Positions 1 through 8,858 of a stretch of DNA of 64,000 nt are shown piece by piece. A model generated the notes under the pieces. The model saw only the letters and a list, made by a program, of their open reading frames with translations, had not been told where the DNA came from and made no database searches. The position numbers were made by a program, and so were the translations under genes. The DNA is taken from NCBI RefSeq assembly GCF_022808775.1, contig NZ_JAKZLA010000006.1, forward strand, positions 167,297 through 231,296, given 5' to 3'. Numbering within the stretch: position 1 is the first letter of the stretch; every line of letters begins with the position of its first letter. The stretch is from Geothrix terrae. Lineage in GTDB: Bacteria > Acidobacteriota > Holophagae > Holophagales > Holophagaceae.

Positions 1-1499
1 CCGACGAGCGCGAGTTCTACAACTTCTGCCTGGGACCGACGCACGAAGAGGTGATCACCGACATCGTCCGGAAGAACGTGCGCAGCTACAAACAGCTGCC
101 CATGAACCTCTTCCAGATCCAGACCAAGTTCCGCGACGAGCGCCGCCCGCGCTTCGGCCTCATGCGGGGACGCGAGTTCACGATGAAGGACGGCTACTCC
201 TTCCACGTGGACGATGCCTGCGCCGACCGCGAGTACTGGGCCATGTTCAATGCCTACAAACGGATCTTTGGCCGCCTGGGCGTGAAGTTCCGCCCGGTGG
301 AAGCCGACAGCGGCGCCATCGGCGGCAGCTTCACGCACGAGTTCCATGTGCTGGCGGGCAGCGGCGAGGACGCCATCCTCAGCTGCGACGGCTGCGACTA
401 CACCTCCAACATCGAGAAGACAGAAGCTCCGGCGCTGCCTGTCGGCGATCACGGGAAGACCTTCGAGCTGAAGAAGGACCACTTCCGCACGCCGGGCGTG
501 GTGGGGCAGGTGGAGCAGGCGGCGGGGATGATCGACGCCGACCATCCGAATGGCATGCCCATCACCCAGACCAGCAAGTTCTTCCTCTACCGGGCCACGT
601 TCGCGGACGGAACCACGAAGCTGGTGGGCGCGGTGCTGCGGGGCGACCACGAGGTGAACCCGGTGAAGGTGAAGAACTTCATGGGTGCCGCAGAGATGGA
701 GCTGATGCCCCTGGAGGAGGCCGAGGCCTTCACCGGCGCCAAGAGCGGCTTCATGGGGCCGGTGGGCCTGAAGGAGGTCCAATTCCTGATCGACCGCAGC
801 CTGGAAGGCGCGGTGAACCTCACCTGCGGCGCGAACCACACGGACTACCACCACTTCGGCCTGGATCCCGTGCGCGACCTGCCGGGCTGCACCTACGCGG
901 ACCTGCGCATGGCCGCCGAGGGCGACACCTGCACCCGCTGCGGGAAGGGGACGTACCAGGCCTTCCGCGGCATCGAGGTGGGCCAGGTCTTCAAGCTGGG
1001 ATTGAAGTATTCCAAGAGCATGGGTTGCACCTTCCTGGACGAACAGGGCAAGGAGAACCCGATGGTGATGGGCTGCTACGGCATCGGCATCACCCGCACC
1101 GTGGCTGCCGCCGTCGAGCAGAACTACGACGCCGACGGCATCATCTGGCCCTGGCCCATCGCGCCCTATCAGGTTCACATCGTCTGCCTGGACCCGGCCA
1201 ATCCCGAGGTGTCCGGGGTGGCCTCCCAGGTTGAGCAGGATCTGGAGAAAGCCGGCTTCGAGGTGCTGCACGACGACCGCGAAGGCATGAGCCCCGGCGC
1301 CAAGTTCAAGGATGCGGACCTGCTGGGCTTCCCTTTGCGCCTGACCGTGGGCGCCAAGGGCCTTAAGGACGGCATCGTGGAGCTGCGCGACCGCCGCACC
1401 AAGGAGGTCCTCAAGCTCAAGCCCGAGGCCGCCACCGCCGAGGTGGCCGCCGCCCGGGACCGCATCATGCAGGAACTGGAAGCCGCGGGAGGGCGCTGA
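1..1499 (+). CDS. proS: Prolyl-tRNA synthetase, 5' end outside window
   Basis: Charges tRNA-Pro with proline in the cytoplasm. The frame is open from base 3, so the true start lies upstream. The first visible residues already contain the class II motif LGPTHEEVIT, which normally sits near residue 100, so roughly the first fifth is missing. Other landmarks are FRDERRPRFGLMRGREF (motif 2), an insertion of the bacterial editing (INS) type after it, including GAVLRGDHEVNPVK, then GCYGIGITRT (motif 3) and a C-terminal anticodon-binding domain from about VHIVCLDPANPE. It is therefore the long bacterial type with a cis-editing domain. Its TGA overlaps the next ATG by one base, which implies translational coupling. 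Confidence 0.97.
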   Translation, partial: DEREFYNFCLGPTHEEVITDIVRKNVRSYKQLPMNLFQIQTKFRDERRPRFGLMRGREFTMKDGYSFHVDDACADREYWAMFNAYKRIFGRLGVKFRPVEADSGAIGGSFTHEFHVLAGSGEDAILSCDGCDYTSNIEKTEAPALPVGDHGKTFELKKDHFRTPGVVGQVEQAAGMIDADHPNGMPITQTSKFFLYRATFADGTTKLVGAVLRGDHEVNPVKVKNFMGAAEMELMPLEEAEAFTGAKSGFMGPVGLKEVQFLIDRSLEGAVNLTCGANHTDYHHFGLDPVRDLPGCTYADLRMAAEGDTCTRCGKGTYQAFRGIEVGQVFKLGLKYSKSMGCTFLDEQGKENPMVMGCYGIGITRTVAAAVEQNYDADGIIWPWPIAPYQVHIVCLDPANPEVSGVASQVEQDLEKAGFEVLHDDREGMSPGAKFKDADLLGFPLRLTVGAKGLKDGIVELRDRRTKEVLKLKPEAATAEVAAARDRIMQELEAAGGR

Positions 1500-1972
1500 T
1501 GGCCGAAGGGCGTGTCCACCTCACGACCTTCATCGAGGGGGTGCTGGTCCATGGCCGACGGACGCCCTACGTGCTGCTCGTGCCCTCGCCGCACGCGCCG
1601 AACCGGGGCCTGCTCATGCCGGTCCAGGTCCCATGGTCGCCGGGCTTCCTGCCCACCGCCTTGCTGAGCGCGCAGATCGAGGCCGGCTGGGGCATGCCCT
1701 ACCGGTTCGTGGACGGCTCCAAGCTCCCTGTGGTGTTCGACGAGCGCACCAGCCGCCTGCCCACGCCCTGGCTGCTCCGCCTGGAAGGCCTCGAAGGCCA
1801 GCAGCGCCTCTACTTGAGCCACCTGCTCCGCACCAAGGCGCCCGAGGATCTGGTGCCCCCGCCGCCCACCGGCGGCCAGTGGCTCAGCGAGAAGACCCTC
1901 CAGAGCGCGGACCTGCAGATGGGAGTGCGGCGCCTCTGCCAGGCCGCCCTGCAGGCGGTGATGGAAGGGTGA
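1499..1972 (+). CDS. Uncharacterised 157-aa protein coupled to proS
   Basis: I do not recognise this family. The protein has no signal peptide, membrane segment or metal-binding cluster, so it is probably cytoplasmic. It is rich in Pro, Leu and Arg. The first 60 residues look like alternating beta strands (VHLTTFIEGVLVHG, RTPYVLLVPSP), and the last 40 (LQSADLQMGVRRLCQAALQAV) look helical. It starts on the last base of the proS stop codon, so it is almost certainly co-translated with the synthetase. A role tied to translation is only a guess by position. A perfect hairpin closes the unit 25 bases after the stop. Confidence 0.75.
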   Translation: MAEGRVHLTTFIEGVLVHGRRTPYVLLVPSPHAPNRGLLMPVQVPWSPGFLPTALLSAQIEAGWGMPYRFVDGSKLPVVFDERTSRLPTPWLLRLEGLEGQQRLYLSHLLRTKAPEDLVPPPPTGGQWLSEKTLQSADLQMGVRRLCQAALQAVMEG

Positions 1973-1996
1973 GGTTCTGTCCACCTTCCGTTCATA

Positions 1997-2027
1997 CGAA
2001 AATCGGCGCCAGCGGCGCCGATTTTCG
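1997..2027. terminator. Bidirectional hairpin between convergent genes
   Basis: A perfect 14-bp stem (CGAAAATCGGCGCC paired with its complement) with a 3-base AGC loop. The stem begins and ends with A/T runs, so in either direction the GC core is followed by a U-rich stretch. It lies between the plus-strand proS unit and minus-strand ndk and can serve both. Confidence 0.8.
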
Positions 2028-2115
2028 CAGGAGGCGAATGGATGTGGCATAACCTCCTCGTCGGGTCCCGATTCAGAACGCGCCACTGGCGCGCCCTTCG
2101 TCACCCGACGGCCGG

Positions 2116-2535
2116 TTACATCTGCTCGAAGGCGTTGAAGAAGTAGCTGACCTCGAACTTCGCGCTCTCGGGCTTGTCGCTGCCGTGGGTGGCGTTGCGG
2201 CCGATGCTGGCGCCGAAGCGCTTGCGGAGGGTGCCCTCGGCGGCGTTGGCGGGGTTGGTGGCGCCCATGAGGTCGCGCCAGCGGAGGATGGCGTTCTCGC
2301 CTTCGAGCACCATGATCGCCACGGGGCCCTCGGTCATGAAGGCCTCCAGCTCAGCGTAGAAGCCCTTGCCCACGTGTTCGTGGTAGAAGCCCTGGCAGAT
2401 GGCGGGCGTCAGGCGGGTCAGCTTCAGGCCCACGATTTTCAGGCCGCTCTTCTCGATGGCGGTGAGGATCTCGCCCATGTGGCCATCCTTGACGGCGTCG
2501 GGCTTGACGATGGCAAATGTGCGTTCGAGGGCCAT
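2116..2535 (-). CDS. ndk: Nucleoside diphosphate kinase
   Basis: Transfers the gamma phosphate from ATP to nucleoside diphosphates through a phosphohistidine, balancing NTP and dNTP pools. The protein is 139 aa, the usual bacterial length, and starts [15 protein letters not shown], the family hallmark. The expected active-site block NATHGSD is present, with its histidine as the phosphate acceptor. I chose the ATG at 2535 because the family begins there and GGAG precedes it; a longer open frame upstream has no homologous look. It is divergent from secA across a 139-bp gap. Confidence 0.95.
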   Translation of the reverse strand: MALERTFAIVKPDAVKDGHMGEILTAIEKSGLKIVGLKLTRLTPAICQGFYHEHVGKGFYAELEAFMTEGPVAIMVLEGENAILRWRDLMGATNPANAAEGTLRKRFGASIGRNATHGSDKPESAKFEVSYFFNAFEQM

Positions 2536-2674
2536 GGTTTCTCCATTTTCCAAACGATCAGTTTGCCTGGACAGGGTAACTTCGGCAACCAAGGAGGCTT
2601 GGGATGCCGCGCCTCCACTGGGCATGGGCCACCTGTCACGCTACAATCAACGGTTTACGCGACTGGACGGCTCC

Positions 2675-5293
2675 ATGATCGACAATCTCCTGAAGAAACT
2701 CATCGGTTCCAAGAACGACCGGGAGCTGAAGCGGTTGTGGGCCAAGGTCCAGACCATCAACGCTCTGGAACCTGAGATTTCGGCGCTGAGCGACGAGGCC
2801 CTGAAGGCCAAGACGCCCTACCTCAAGGAGAAACTGGCCAACGGCGCCACCTTGGAGGACATCCTGCCCGAGGCCTTCGCCGTGGCCCGGGAGGCCAGCA
2901 AGCGCGTCCTCAAGATGCGGCATTTCGATGTCCAGCTCGTGGGCGGGATGGTGCTCCACGAGGGCAAGGTGGCCGAGATGAGGACGGGCGAGGGCAAGAC
3001 CCTCACCGCCACGCTCCCCCTCTACCTCAACGCCCTGGCCGGCAAGGGCGCCCATCTGGTCACCGTGAACGACTACCTGGCCCGGCGTGACGCCGAGTGG
3101 ATGGGCCGCCTCTACTCATGGCTGGGCCTCACCATCGGCGTCATCCAGCACGGGCTCGACGACCAGGAGCGGCGCGACGCCTACGGCTGCGACATCACCT
3201 ACGCCACCAACAACGAACTGGGCTTCGACTACCTCCGCGACAACATGAAGTGGGACCTGGAGGAGTTCACCCAGCGCGGCTTCCACTACGCCATCGTGGA
3301 CGAGGTGGACTCCATCCTCATCGATGAAGCCCGCACGCCACTCATCATCGCGGGCAGCAGCGAGGAGGACACCTCCAAGTACTTCCGCATCGACGCGGTG
3401 GTCCCCAAGCTCAAGGCCGAGATCGACTACAAGATCGACGAGAAGGACCGCCAGGTGATGCTCACCGACGACGGTATCCACCGGGCGGAGCAGCTGCTGG
3501 GCGTGGCCAACCTCTATGATCCGGGCAGCATCGAGACCCTGCACGGCCTCAACCAGGCGCTGCTGGCCCACAACCTCTACAAGCTCGACGTGGACTACAT
3601 GGTCCGCCCCAAGGAGGACGGCAAGGGCATGGAAGTGGTCATCGTGGACGAGTTCACGGGCCGGCTCATGCCGGGCCGCCGCTGGTCCAATGGCCTGCAC
3701 CAGGCCATCGAGGCCAAGGAAGGTGTGGAGGTCAACGCCGAGAACCAGACCCTCGCCACCGTGACCTTCCAGAACTTCTTCCGCATGTACGGCAAGCTCG
3801 CCGGCATGACCGGCACGGCCGAGACCGAAGCCACGGAACTGCACTCCATCTACAAGCTCGACGTCATCATCGTCCCGACCAACATGCCCATGGTCCGCAA
3901 GGACTTCGCGGACACGGTGTATTCGACCCGCAAGGGGAAGAAGAAGGCCATCGTCGAGGAGATCCGGGAGCTTCACACCAAGGGCCAGCCGGTCCTGGTG
4001 GGCACCGCCAGCATCGAGAGCAGCGAGGATGTCGCCGATGCCCTCTCGGCGGCCCGCATCCCCCACGTGGTGCTCAACGCCAAGCACCACGAACGGGAAG
4101 CCGAGATCGTGGCCCAGGCGGGCCGCAAGGGCGCGGTCACCATCGCGACCAACATGGCTGGTCGCGGCACGGACATCATCCTGGGCGGCAACCCGGAGGG
4201 CCTGGCCCGGGTGGAGGCCAAGAAGAAGGGCATCGCCCTCTACAACGAAGAGGGCCTGGAAACGGCCGAGTTCACCGCCCTCGTGGACCAGATGCGGGAA
4301 CAGACGGCGGCCGAGCATGAGGAAGTGGTTGCCCTCGGCGGCCTTCACATCCTGGGCACCGAGCGCAACGAGAGCCGCCGCATCGACAACCAGCTCCGCG
4401 GCCGCGCGGGCCGCCAGGGCGACCCCGGCAGCAGCCGCTTCTACCTGTCCCTTGAGGACGATCTGATGCGGATCTTTGGCGGCGACCGCATCAAGAACCT
4501 CATGGGCGCCATGGGCATGAACGATGACGAGCCCATCGAAGCCGGCATGGTCACCCGGGCCATCGAGCGCAGCCAGAAGCGGGTGGAGGCCCACCACTTC
4601 GAGATCCGCAAGCACCTGCTCGAGTACGACGATGTGATGAACAAGCAGCGCATCTTCTTCTACGGGCTGCGCACGGAGATCCTCAAGGGCAACACCAAGG
4701 ACTACGTGCTGCGCGTCGCCGGGGAGATCGCCGAGGGACTGGCCAACGACTTCCTGCAGGACAAGGGCGAGCGCGATCTCGCCGGCTTCCGCGAGCGCGT
4801 CGAGCAGCTCTTCACGCTCTCCGGCGAGGAGGTGGATGCCGTCGGCCACATGCCCCAGGCCCAGGCCAGCGAGGCGCTGATCGCGCTGGTGCAGAAGTAC
4901 TACGAGGGCAAGGACGAGCGGCTGGGCGGAGAAGGCATGCGCAGCTACGAGCGCTGGTCCATCCTGCAGATCATCGATGCCGCCTGGAAGCGCCACCTCC
5001 TGGTCATGGATCACCTGAAGGAGGCCATCGGCTTCCGCGGCTACGGCCAGAAGGACCCCCTCGTGGAGTACAAGCGCGAGAGCTACGAATACTTCGAGCA
5101 GATGCGGTTCGGCTACGAGGACGAGATCATCTCCTACCTCTATCGGGTGGAGCCCCAGCCCGCCTATACGCCGGACGAGGATCTCTTCCGGGGTCCCGGC
5201 GACACCATCGAGCTGGGCCCCGACGAGCAGGGCAACGCTCCCGAGGGCATCCAGCGGGTGCTGCGGTTCACGGCGGGTGGGCTGGAAGACTGA
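2675..5293 (+). CDS. secA: Preprotein translocase ATPase SecA
   Basis: The motor that drives unfolded preproteins through SecYEG. It is 872 aa from the ATG at 2675 ([18 protein letters not shown]), which matches the family N-terminus; an upstream in-frame extension runs antisense to ndk and is rejected. Visible parts are Walker [11 protein letters not shown] (residues 101-110), [13 protein letters not shown] (about 209-221), the preprotein cross-linking domain between the two halves of NBD1, NBD2 with [10 protein letters not shown] and a [12 protein letters not shown] motif, then the helical wing/scaffold region. The tail ends in a short acidic stretch and lacks the usual C-terminal zinc motif (CxCxSGxxxxxCH/C). 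A rho-independent terminator follows. Confidence 0.97.
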   Translation: MIDNLLKKLIGSKNDRELKRLWAKVQTINALEPEISALSDEALKAKTPYLKEKLANGATLEDILPEAFAVAREASKRVLKMRHFDVQLVGGMVLHEGKVAEMRTGEGKTLTATLPLYLNALAGKGAHLVTVNDYLARRDAEWMGRLYSWLGLTIGVIQHGLDDQERRDAYGCDITYATNNELGFDYLRDNMKWDLEEFTQRGFHYAIVDEVDSILIDEARTPLIIAGSSEEDTSKYFRIDAVVPKLKAEIDYKIDEKDRQVMLTDDGIHRAEQLLGVANLYDPGSIETLHGLNQALLAHNLYKLDVDYMVRPKEDGKGMEVVIVDEFTGRLMPGRRWSNGLHQAIEAKEGVEVNAENQTLATVTFQNFFRMYGKLAGMTGTAETEATELHSIYKLDVIIVPTNMPMVRKDFADTVYSTRKGKKKAIVEEIRELHTKGQPVLVGTASIESSEDVADALSAARIPHVVLNAKHHEREAEIVAQAGRKGAVTIATNMAGRGTDIILGGNPEGLARVEAKKKGIALYNEEGLETAEFTALVDQMREQTAAEHEEVVALGGLHILGTERNESRRIDNQLRGRAGRQGDPGSSRFYLSLEDDLMRIFGGDRIKNLMGAMGMNDDEPIEAGMVTRAIERSQKRVEAHHFEIRKHLLEYDDVMNKQRIFFYGLRTEILKGNTKDYVLRVAGEIAEGLANDFLQDKGERDLAGFRERVEQLFTLSGEEVDAVGHMPQAQASEALIALVQKYYEGKDERLGGEGMRSYERWSILQIIDAAWKRHLLVMDHLKEAIGFRGYGQKDPLVEYKRESYEYFEQMRFGYEDEIISYLYRVEPQPAYTPDEDLFRGPGDTIELGPDEQGNAPEGIQRVLRFTAGGLED

Positions 5294-5300
5294 ATTCCTG

Positions 5301-5400
5301 GCTGTCAGCCGTCAGCTATCAGCTCTCAGTCACGCATTGTGGCGGGCCCCGGCTGGGGCCCGCTGTTTTTACTGATGGCTGGCAGCTGACAGCTGATAGC
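5301..5400. repeat. Two inverted arrays of four heptamers flanking a terminator
   Basis: Bases 5301-5328 are four tandem heptamers (GCTGTCA, GCCGTCA, GCTATCA, GCTCTCA). Bases 5372-5400 read on the minus strand are again four heptamers (GCTATCA, GCTGTCA, GCTGCCA, GCCATCA). The two arrays face each other across the secA terminator and can pair imperfectly. A third array of four lies at 47830-47857. Consensus is about GCTvTCA. Confidence 0.8.
5342..5370 (+). terminator. Rho-independent terminator after secA
   Basis: A 9-bp perfect stem GCGGGCCCC / GGGGCCCGC with a GGCT loop, followed by TGTTTTT. It lies 48 bases past the secA stop and between the two inverted heptamer arrays. Confidence 0.85.
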
Positions 5401-5409
5401 TTCTAGTCC

Positions 5410-6261
5410 ATGGAACTCATCGTCGTCACGGGACTCTCCGGCGCCGGCCGCCACTCGGTGCTGGGCGCGCTGGAGGACAGCGGCTGCACGGCCCTGGACA
5501 ACGTCCCGCCCCGGCTCCTGGAACCCCTGATCGAGCTGGAGTCGAAGCTCCGGCCGGGCCGGGAGCGGCTGGTGGTGGGGATGGACAGCCGCCAGGCGGA
5601 CTTCGCGCAGGAGTTCGGCCCCCTGCTGGAGCGGCTGGGCGCCAGCCAGGTTCCGGTGCAGGTGGTCTTCGTGGAAGCAGACGATAGCGTGCTGCTGCGC
5701 CGGTATTCCGAGACCCGGCGCCCACACCACCTGGCCCTGCTGGGCTCCGCCGGTGAAGGCATCCAGCGGGAGCGGGAGCTGCTGGCCCCGATCCGCGCCC
5801 TTGCCACCACCATCCTCGACACCACGGGCCTGAGCCTGGCGGAGCTGCGCCAGCGCATCGCGGCCCTGGTGCCCCAGCTTCCCACCCGGGGCACGGCGGT
5901 CCGGCTCCTCAGCTTCGGATTCAAGAAGGGCGTGCCCGCCGATGCGGACGTGGTGCTGGATGCCCGCTTCCTGCCCAATCCCTACTACGTCGAGGCCCTC
6001 AAGCCGCTCACGGGGTGCGATTCCGCCGTGCAGGAGTACCTGTTGGAGTCCCCGGACTTCCGCGAGTTCCTGGAGCGGGCGGAGTCCTGGCTGCGCTGGT
6101 CCATGCCCCTGGTGCGCCAGGAAGGCCGCGCCTACCACACCCTCGCCATCGGCTGCACCGGCGGCCAGCACCGCTCCGTGGCCCTGGTGGAGCTGCTCGC
6201 CCACCGGCTACGGAACGACGTGGCCGCCCTCACGGTGCGCCACCGGGAGCTGAACGGCTGA
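5410..6261 (+). CDS. rapZ: RapZ-like nucleotide-binding / RNase adaptor protein
   Basis: RapZ/YvcJ family, 283 aa, near the family length. In enterobacteria RapZ binds the GlmZ/GlmY RNAs and recruits RNase E to control glucosamine-6-phosphate synthase; the target here is unknown. The N-terminal P-loop region is MELIVVTGLSGAGRHS, where the canonical GxSGxGKS lysine and serine are replaced by Arg14 and His15, so ATP/GTP binding may be weak or lost. The rest is well kept: LDNVPPRLL, LLRRYSETRRPHHL, and the C-terminal signature PNPYY and GCTGGQHRSVALVE. ATG 5410 is the only sensible start; it has no clear Shine-Dalgarno and sits just after the repeat/terminator. The stop abuts the convergent gene with no gap. 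Confidence 0.9.
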   Translation: MELIVVTGLSGAGRHSVLGALEDSGCTALDNVPPRLLEPLIELESKLRPGRERLVVGMDSRQADFAQEFGPLLERLGASQVPVQVVFVEADDSVLLRRYSETRRPHHLALLGSAGEGIQRERELLAPIRALATTILDTTGLSLAELRQRIAALVPQLPTRGTAVRLLSFGFKKGVPADADVVLDARFLPNPYYVEALKPLTGCDSAVQEYLLESPDFREFLERAESWLRWSMPLVRQEGRAYHTLAIGCTGGQHRSVALVELLAHRLRNDVAALTVRHRELNG

Positions 6262-7383
6262 TCAGCCCTCGGTGAACACCACGCCCCGCTTCGCCAGTTC
6301 GGCTCGGATGAAGTCCCAGGCCCCGGGCTCCTGGCCGAGGAACTCCGGTGGGTTGATGCCCGGATGGACGAAGCCGCCCCTGGCGAGGAGCCGTACGGCG
6401 GCGGTGCAGGTGTAGCCGGTGGTCCGGGCCATGGAGGTGGTCTTCGTGGCGGGATCGTAGCGATCGAGGAGGTTCAACTCCCGGCGCATGCGCTGGCCGT
6501 CCTTGAGGCCGGACACGGTGACCCGCATGACCGTGAAGTCCTCGTCGCCCTCCTCCATGAACCACATGGGGAAGAGCAGGGCGGTGGTGAGGTCCAGCGG
6601 GCTGATCTCGACACCGGCCACCTGGAGCTTCTCCTTCCGGAAGAAGCCGGATTCCCGCAGCATCCGCATCTTCTCGATGTGACCGGGGTAGCGGAGCGTC
6701 TTCTCCTTCATGTCCGGCACCTGCGGGAAGCTCCGGATGAGGCTGCGGAGCCCGTCGGTGTTGAAGGACTCCAAGGTTCCCAGCCCCTCGAAGTCCAGGA
6801 GTTCGGGTTCGGACAGGGCGGGCAGCGTGACCGTGCGGCCATCCTTCACATAGCGGGCGGGCCGGGTGTACTCCTCGATGACATCGATGGGACTGAAGCC
6901 CGCTTTGTACTCGTAGGGCCAGGTCCGCACCGCGGGCAGGCCACCCACCAGGCACTCGAAGGCGTCCACGTGGTCCCACTGCCGGGCGGTGTCGCCGAGG
7001 ATGATGTTCCCGCAGCCGGGCGCCACGCCGCAGTCCACGATGGCGGTGAGGCCCTGGGCCTTGGCCAGGGCGTCCAACTCGAAGCAGTCCTCGTCGAAGA
7101 AGGAGATGTCCACCAGGGGCTTGCCGGCCTCCAGGACGGCCCTGGCCGTGGCGAAGCCCATGAAGCCGGGCACGGCACCCACCACCAGGTCCGCGTCCGC
7201 CACGGCGGCCTTCACGCCGGCCGGCGCGGCCAGGTCCGCGGGCCGCGTGGCCAGGCCCGCCCCGCGCATGCGGGCCAGGGCGGATTCGGACCGGTCGGCG
7301 ACGGTCACCTTGAAATCCGGGGCCAGGTCCTTGGCCATGGCGCCGCCGACACGGCCGGCTCCAAGAACGACGACGTGGGTCAT
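6262..7383 (-). CDS. Saccharopine dehydrogenase family oxidoreductase
   Basis: A 373-aa NAD(P)-dependent oxidoreductase of the saccharopine / lysine-dehydrogenase group. The N-terminus is a Rossmann fold, VVVLGAGRVGGAMA at residues 4-17, followed by VADRSE, which binds the adenosine ribose. The middle segment IVDCGVAPGCGNIILGD is characteristic of this family. The substrate cannot be fixed from sequence; lysine 6-dehydrogenase or a related amino-acid dehydrogenase is plausible. The ATG overlaps the stop of the upstream amino-acid permease by 4 bases (ATGA), so import and oxidation of an amino acid may be coupled. That link is inference. Confidence 0.85.
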   Translation of the reverse strand: MTHVVVLGAGRVGGAMAKDLAPDFKVTVADRSESALARMRGAGLATRPADLAAPAGVKAAVADADLVVGAVPGFMGFATARAVLEAGKPLVDISFFDEDCFELDALAKAQGLTAIVDCGVAPGCGNIILGDTARQWDHVDAFECLVGGLPAVRTWPYEYKAGFSPIDVIEEYTRPARYVKDGRTVTLPALSEPELLDFEGLGTLESFNTDGLRSLIRSFPQVPDMKEKTLRYPGHIEKMRMLRESGFFRKEKLQVAGVEISPLDLTTALLFPMWFMEEGDEDFTVMRVTVSGLKDGQRMRRELNLLDRYDPATKTTSMARTTGYTCTAAVRLLARGGFVHPGINPPEFLGQEPGAWDFIRAELAKRGVVFTEG

Positions 7384-8810
7384 GGGAGACTCCCTTCAGG
7401 GGCCGCGGCGCGGGGCTTCACGGCGAGGTAGACCGGCCAGCCCAGGGCTACCAGGGCCAAGCCCGGCCAGGAATAGCTGGGACGATGGATAAACAGGGCG
7501 CCGATGATGGCGATGGCGCCGAAGAGGTACAGCCCCGGAACGAAGGGGTAGCCCCAGACCTTCACCGGGCGCTCGAGGTCGGGCCGTCGCCAGCGGAGGA
7601 GGAAGATCCCGCCCACGGCCAGGACGTAGAAGAGGATCGTGGGCAGCATCACGAAGTCCAGCAGCTGGCCGTAGGTGCCCGTGAGGGTGAGCCCGCAGGT
7701 CCAGAGCGCCTGGATCCACAGGCCGAAGCCCGGGACACCGTGCTCGTTGAGGGTGGCCGCCTTCGGGTAGAACAGGCCGTCCTCCGCCATGCGCTGGTAG
7801 ACGCGCGCGCCGGAGAGGATGAGCCCATTGAGGCAGCCGAACATCGAGATCAGGATGCTGCCGGCCATGATGAGCCCGCCGCCGCCACCCAGCAGGGCCT
7901 GGAGGGCCGCGCTGCCCACGCGGTCCTGGGGGGCGTGGGCGATGCCGGACGGGCCAAGCACCCGCAGGTAGGCCGCATTCGCCAGGATGTAGAGGCCGCA
8001 GACCAGCGTGGTCCCCACGAGCAGGGCGTAGGGGATGGTCCGCCTCGGTTCCTTCACCTCCCCAGCGATGAAGGTGATGGCGTTCCAGGCGTCCGCGGAG
8101 AAGAGGCTGCCGGTCTGCACCACCAGCAGGGCCGTGAGGAAGGGCAGGGCGGCGCTGTCTCCGGCGATGAAGGGGGCCTGGGAAGGGGCCGCGGCGGGTT
8201 TCAGCAGCAGGCCCAGCAGTACCAGGGCCGCGAGGCCGCCGATCTTGGCCACGGTGAAGAGGTCCTGGATGCGGGAGCCCAGCTTCACCCCGTAGAGGTT
8301 CACCGCGCTCAGCAGCACCACCACGGCGATGCCGGACAGGCGGGAGGGCGTGAGCCCCAGGTGGTAGGGTCCCACGGCGATGGCATGGGTGACCTTCATG
8401 AGCGGCACGTCGAGGTGGGGCCCCATCCAGGCCGAATCCGTGACCGCCGGCAGGAAGCTGCCCAGGTACTTCCCGAAGCCCACGGCCACGGCGGCGATGG
8501 TGCCGCACTCGATGACCACGAAGAAGGTCCAGCCGTACAGGAAGCCCACGGCCGGGCCGTAGGTCTCCCGGAGGTAGGTGTACTGGCCGCCGGCCTGGGG
8601 GAACATCCCCGCCAGCTCGCCGTAGCTGAGGGCCGCGAAGAGCGTGAGCACTGCCGTGAGGCCCCAGGCTGCCAGCAGGAAGCCTCCCGAGCCCCCCGTC
8701 CGCACCATGTCGGCGGCGACGATGAACACGCCCGAGCCGATCATCGAGCCGGCGATGAGCATGGTGGCCGAGAACAATCCGACGTGACGGCGGTAGCCGG
8801 GGGCGCTCAT
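7380..8810 (-). CDS. APC-family amino acid permease
   Basis: A 476-aa inner-membrane transporter of the amino acid-polyamine-organocation superfamily. The first helix carries the family signature MLIAGSMIGSGVFIVAADM, whose unwound GSGVF binds the substrate amino group and carboxylate. About 12 hydrophobic helices follow, with the ALSYGELAGMFPQAGGQYTYLRE motif of TM2-3. It resembles the LAT-like/YkbA-type permeases more than the gamma-aminobutyrate group. It is the first gene of a two-gene minus-strand unit with the overlapping dehydrogenase. Substrate unknown, probably an amino acid. The divergent mltG starts 48 bp away. Confidence 0.9.
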   Translation of the reverse strand: MSAPGYRRHVGLFSATMLIAGSMIGSGVFIVAADMVRTGGSGGFLLAAWGLTAVLTLFAALSYGELAGMFPQAGGQYTYLRETYGPAVGFLYGWTFFVVIECGTIAAVAVGFGKYLGSFLPAVTDSAWMGPHLDVPLMKVTHAIAVGPYHLGLTPSRLSGIAVVVLLSAVNLYGVKLGSRIQDLFTVAKIGGLAALVLLGLLLKPAAAPSQAPFIAGDSAALPFLTALLVVQTGSLFSADAWNAITFIAGEVKEPRRTIPYALLVGTTLVCGLYILANAAYLRVLGPSGIAHAPQDRVGSAALQALLGGGGGLIMAGSILISMFGCLNGLILSGARVYQRMAEDGLFYPKAATLNEHGVPGFGLWIQALWTCGLTLTGTYGQLLDFVMLPTILFYVLAVGGIFLLRWRRPDLERPVKVWGYPFVPGLYLFGAIAIIGALFIHRPSYSWPGLALVALGWPVYLAVKPRAAAPEGSLP

Positions 8811-8858
8811 TGGGTTCCTTGGGTGGATGGATCCACGCTATCACGGCATTCTGGAGGC

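Noticed and set aside
3116..5014. A 632-codon open frame on the minus strand inside secA
   Set aside because: It is exactly antisense to a certain gene, its product is a Val/Leu/His/Asp-rich sequence with no family features, and such shadows are common where the third codon base is G or C.
7485..8858. A 458-codon N-terminal extension of mltG
   Set aside because: The extension is antisense to the permease gene; MltG normally starts with a membrane anchor, found at 8859.
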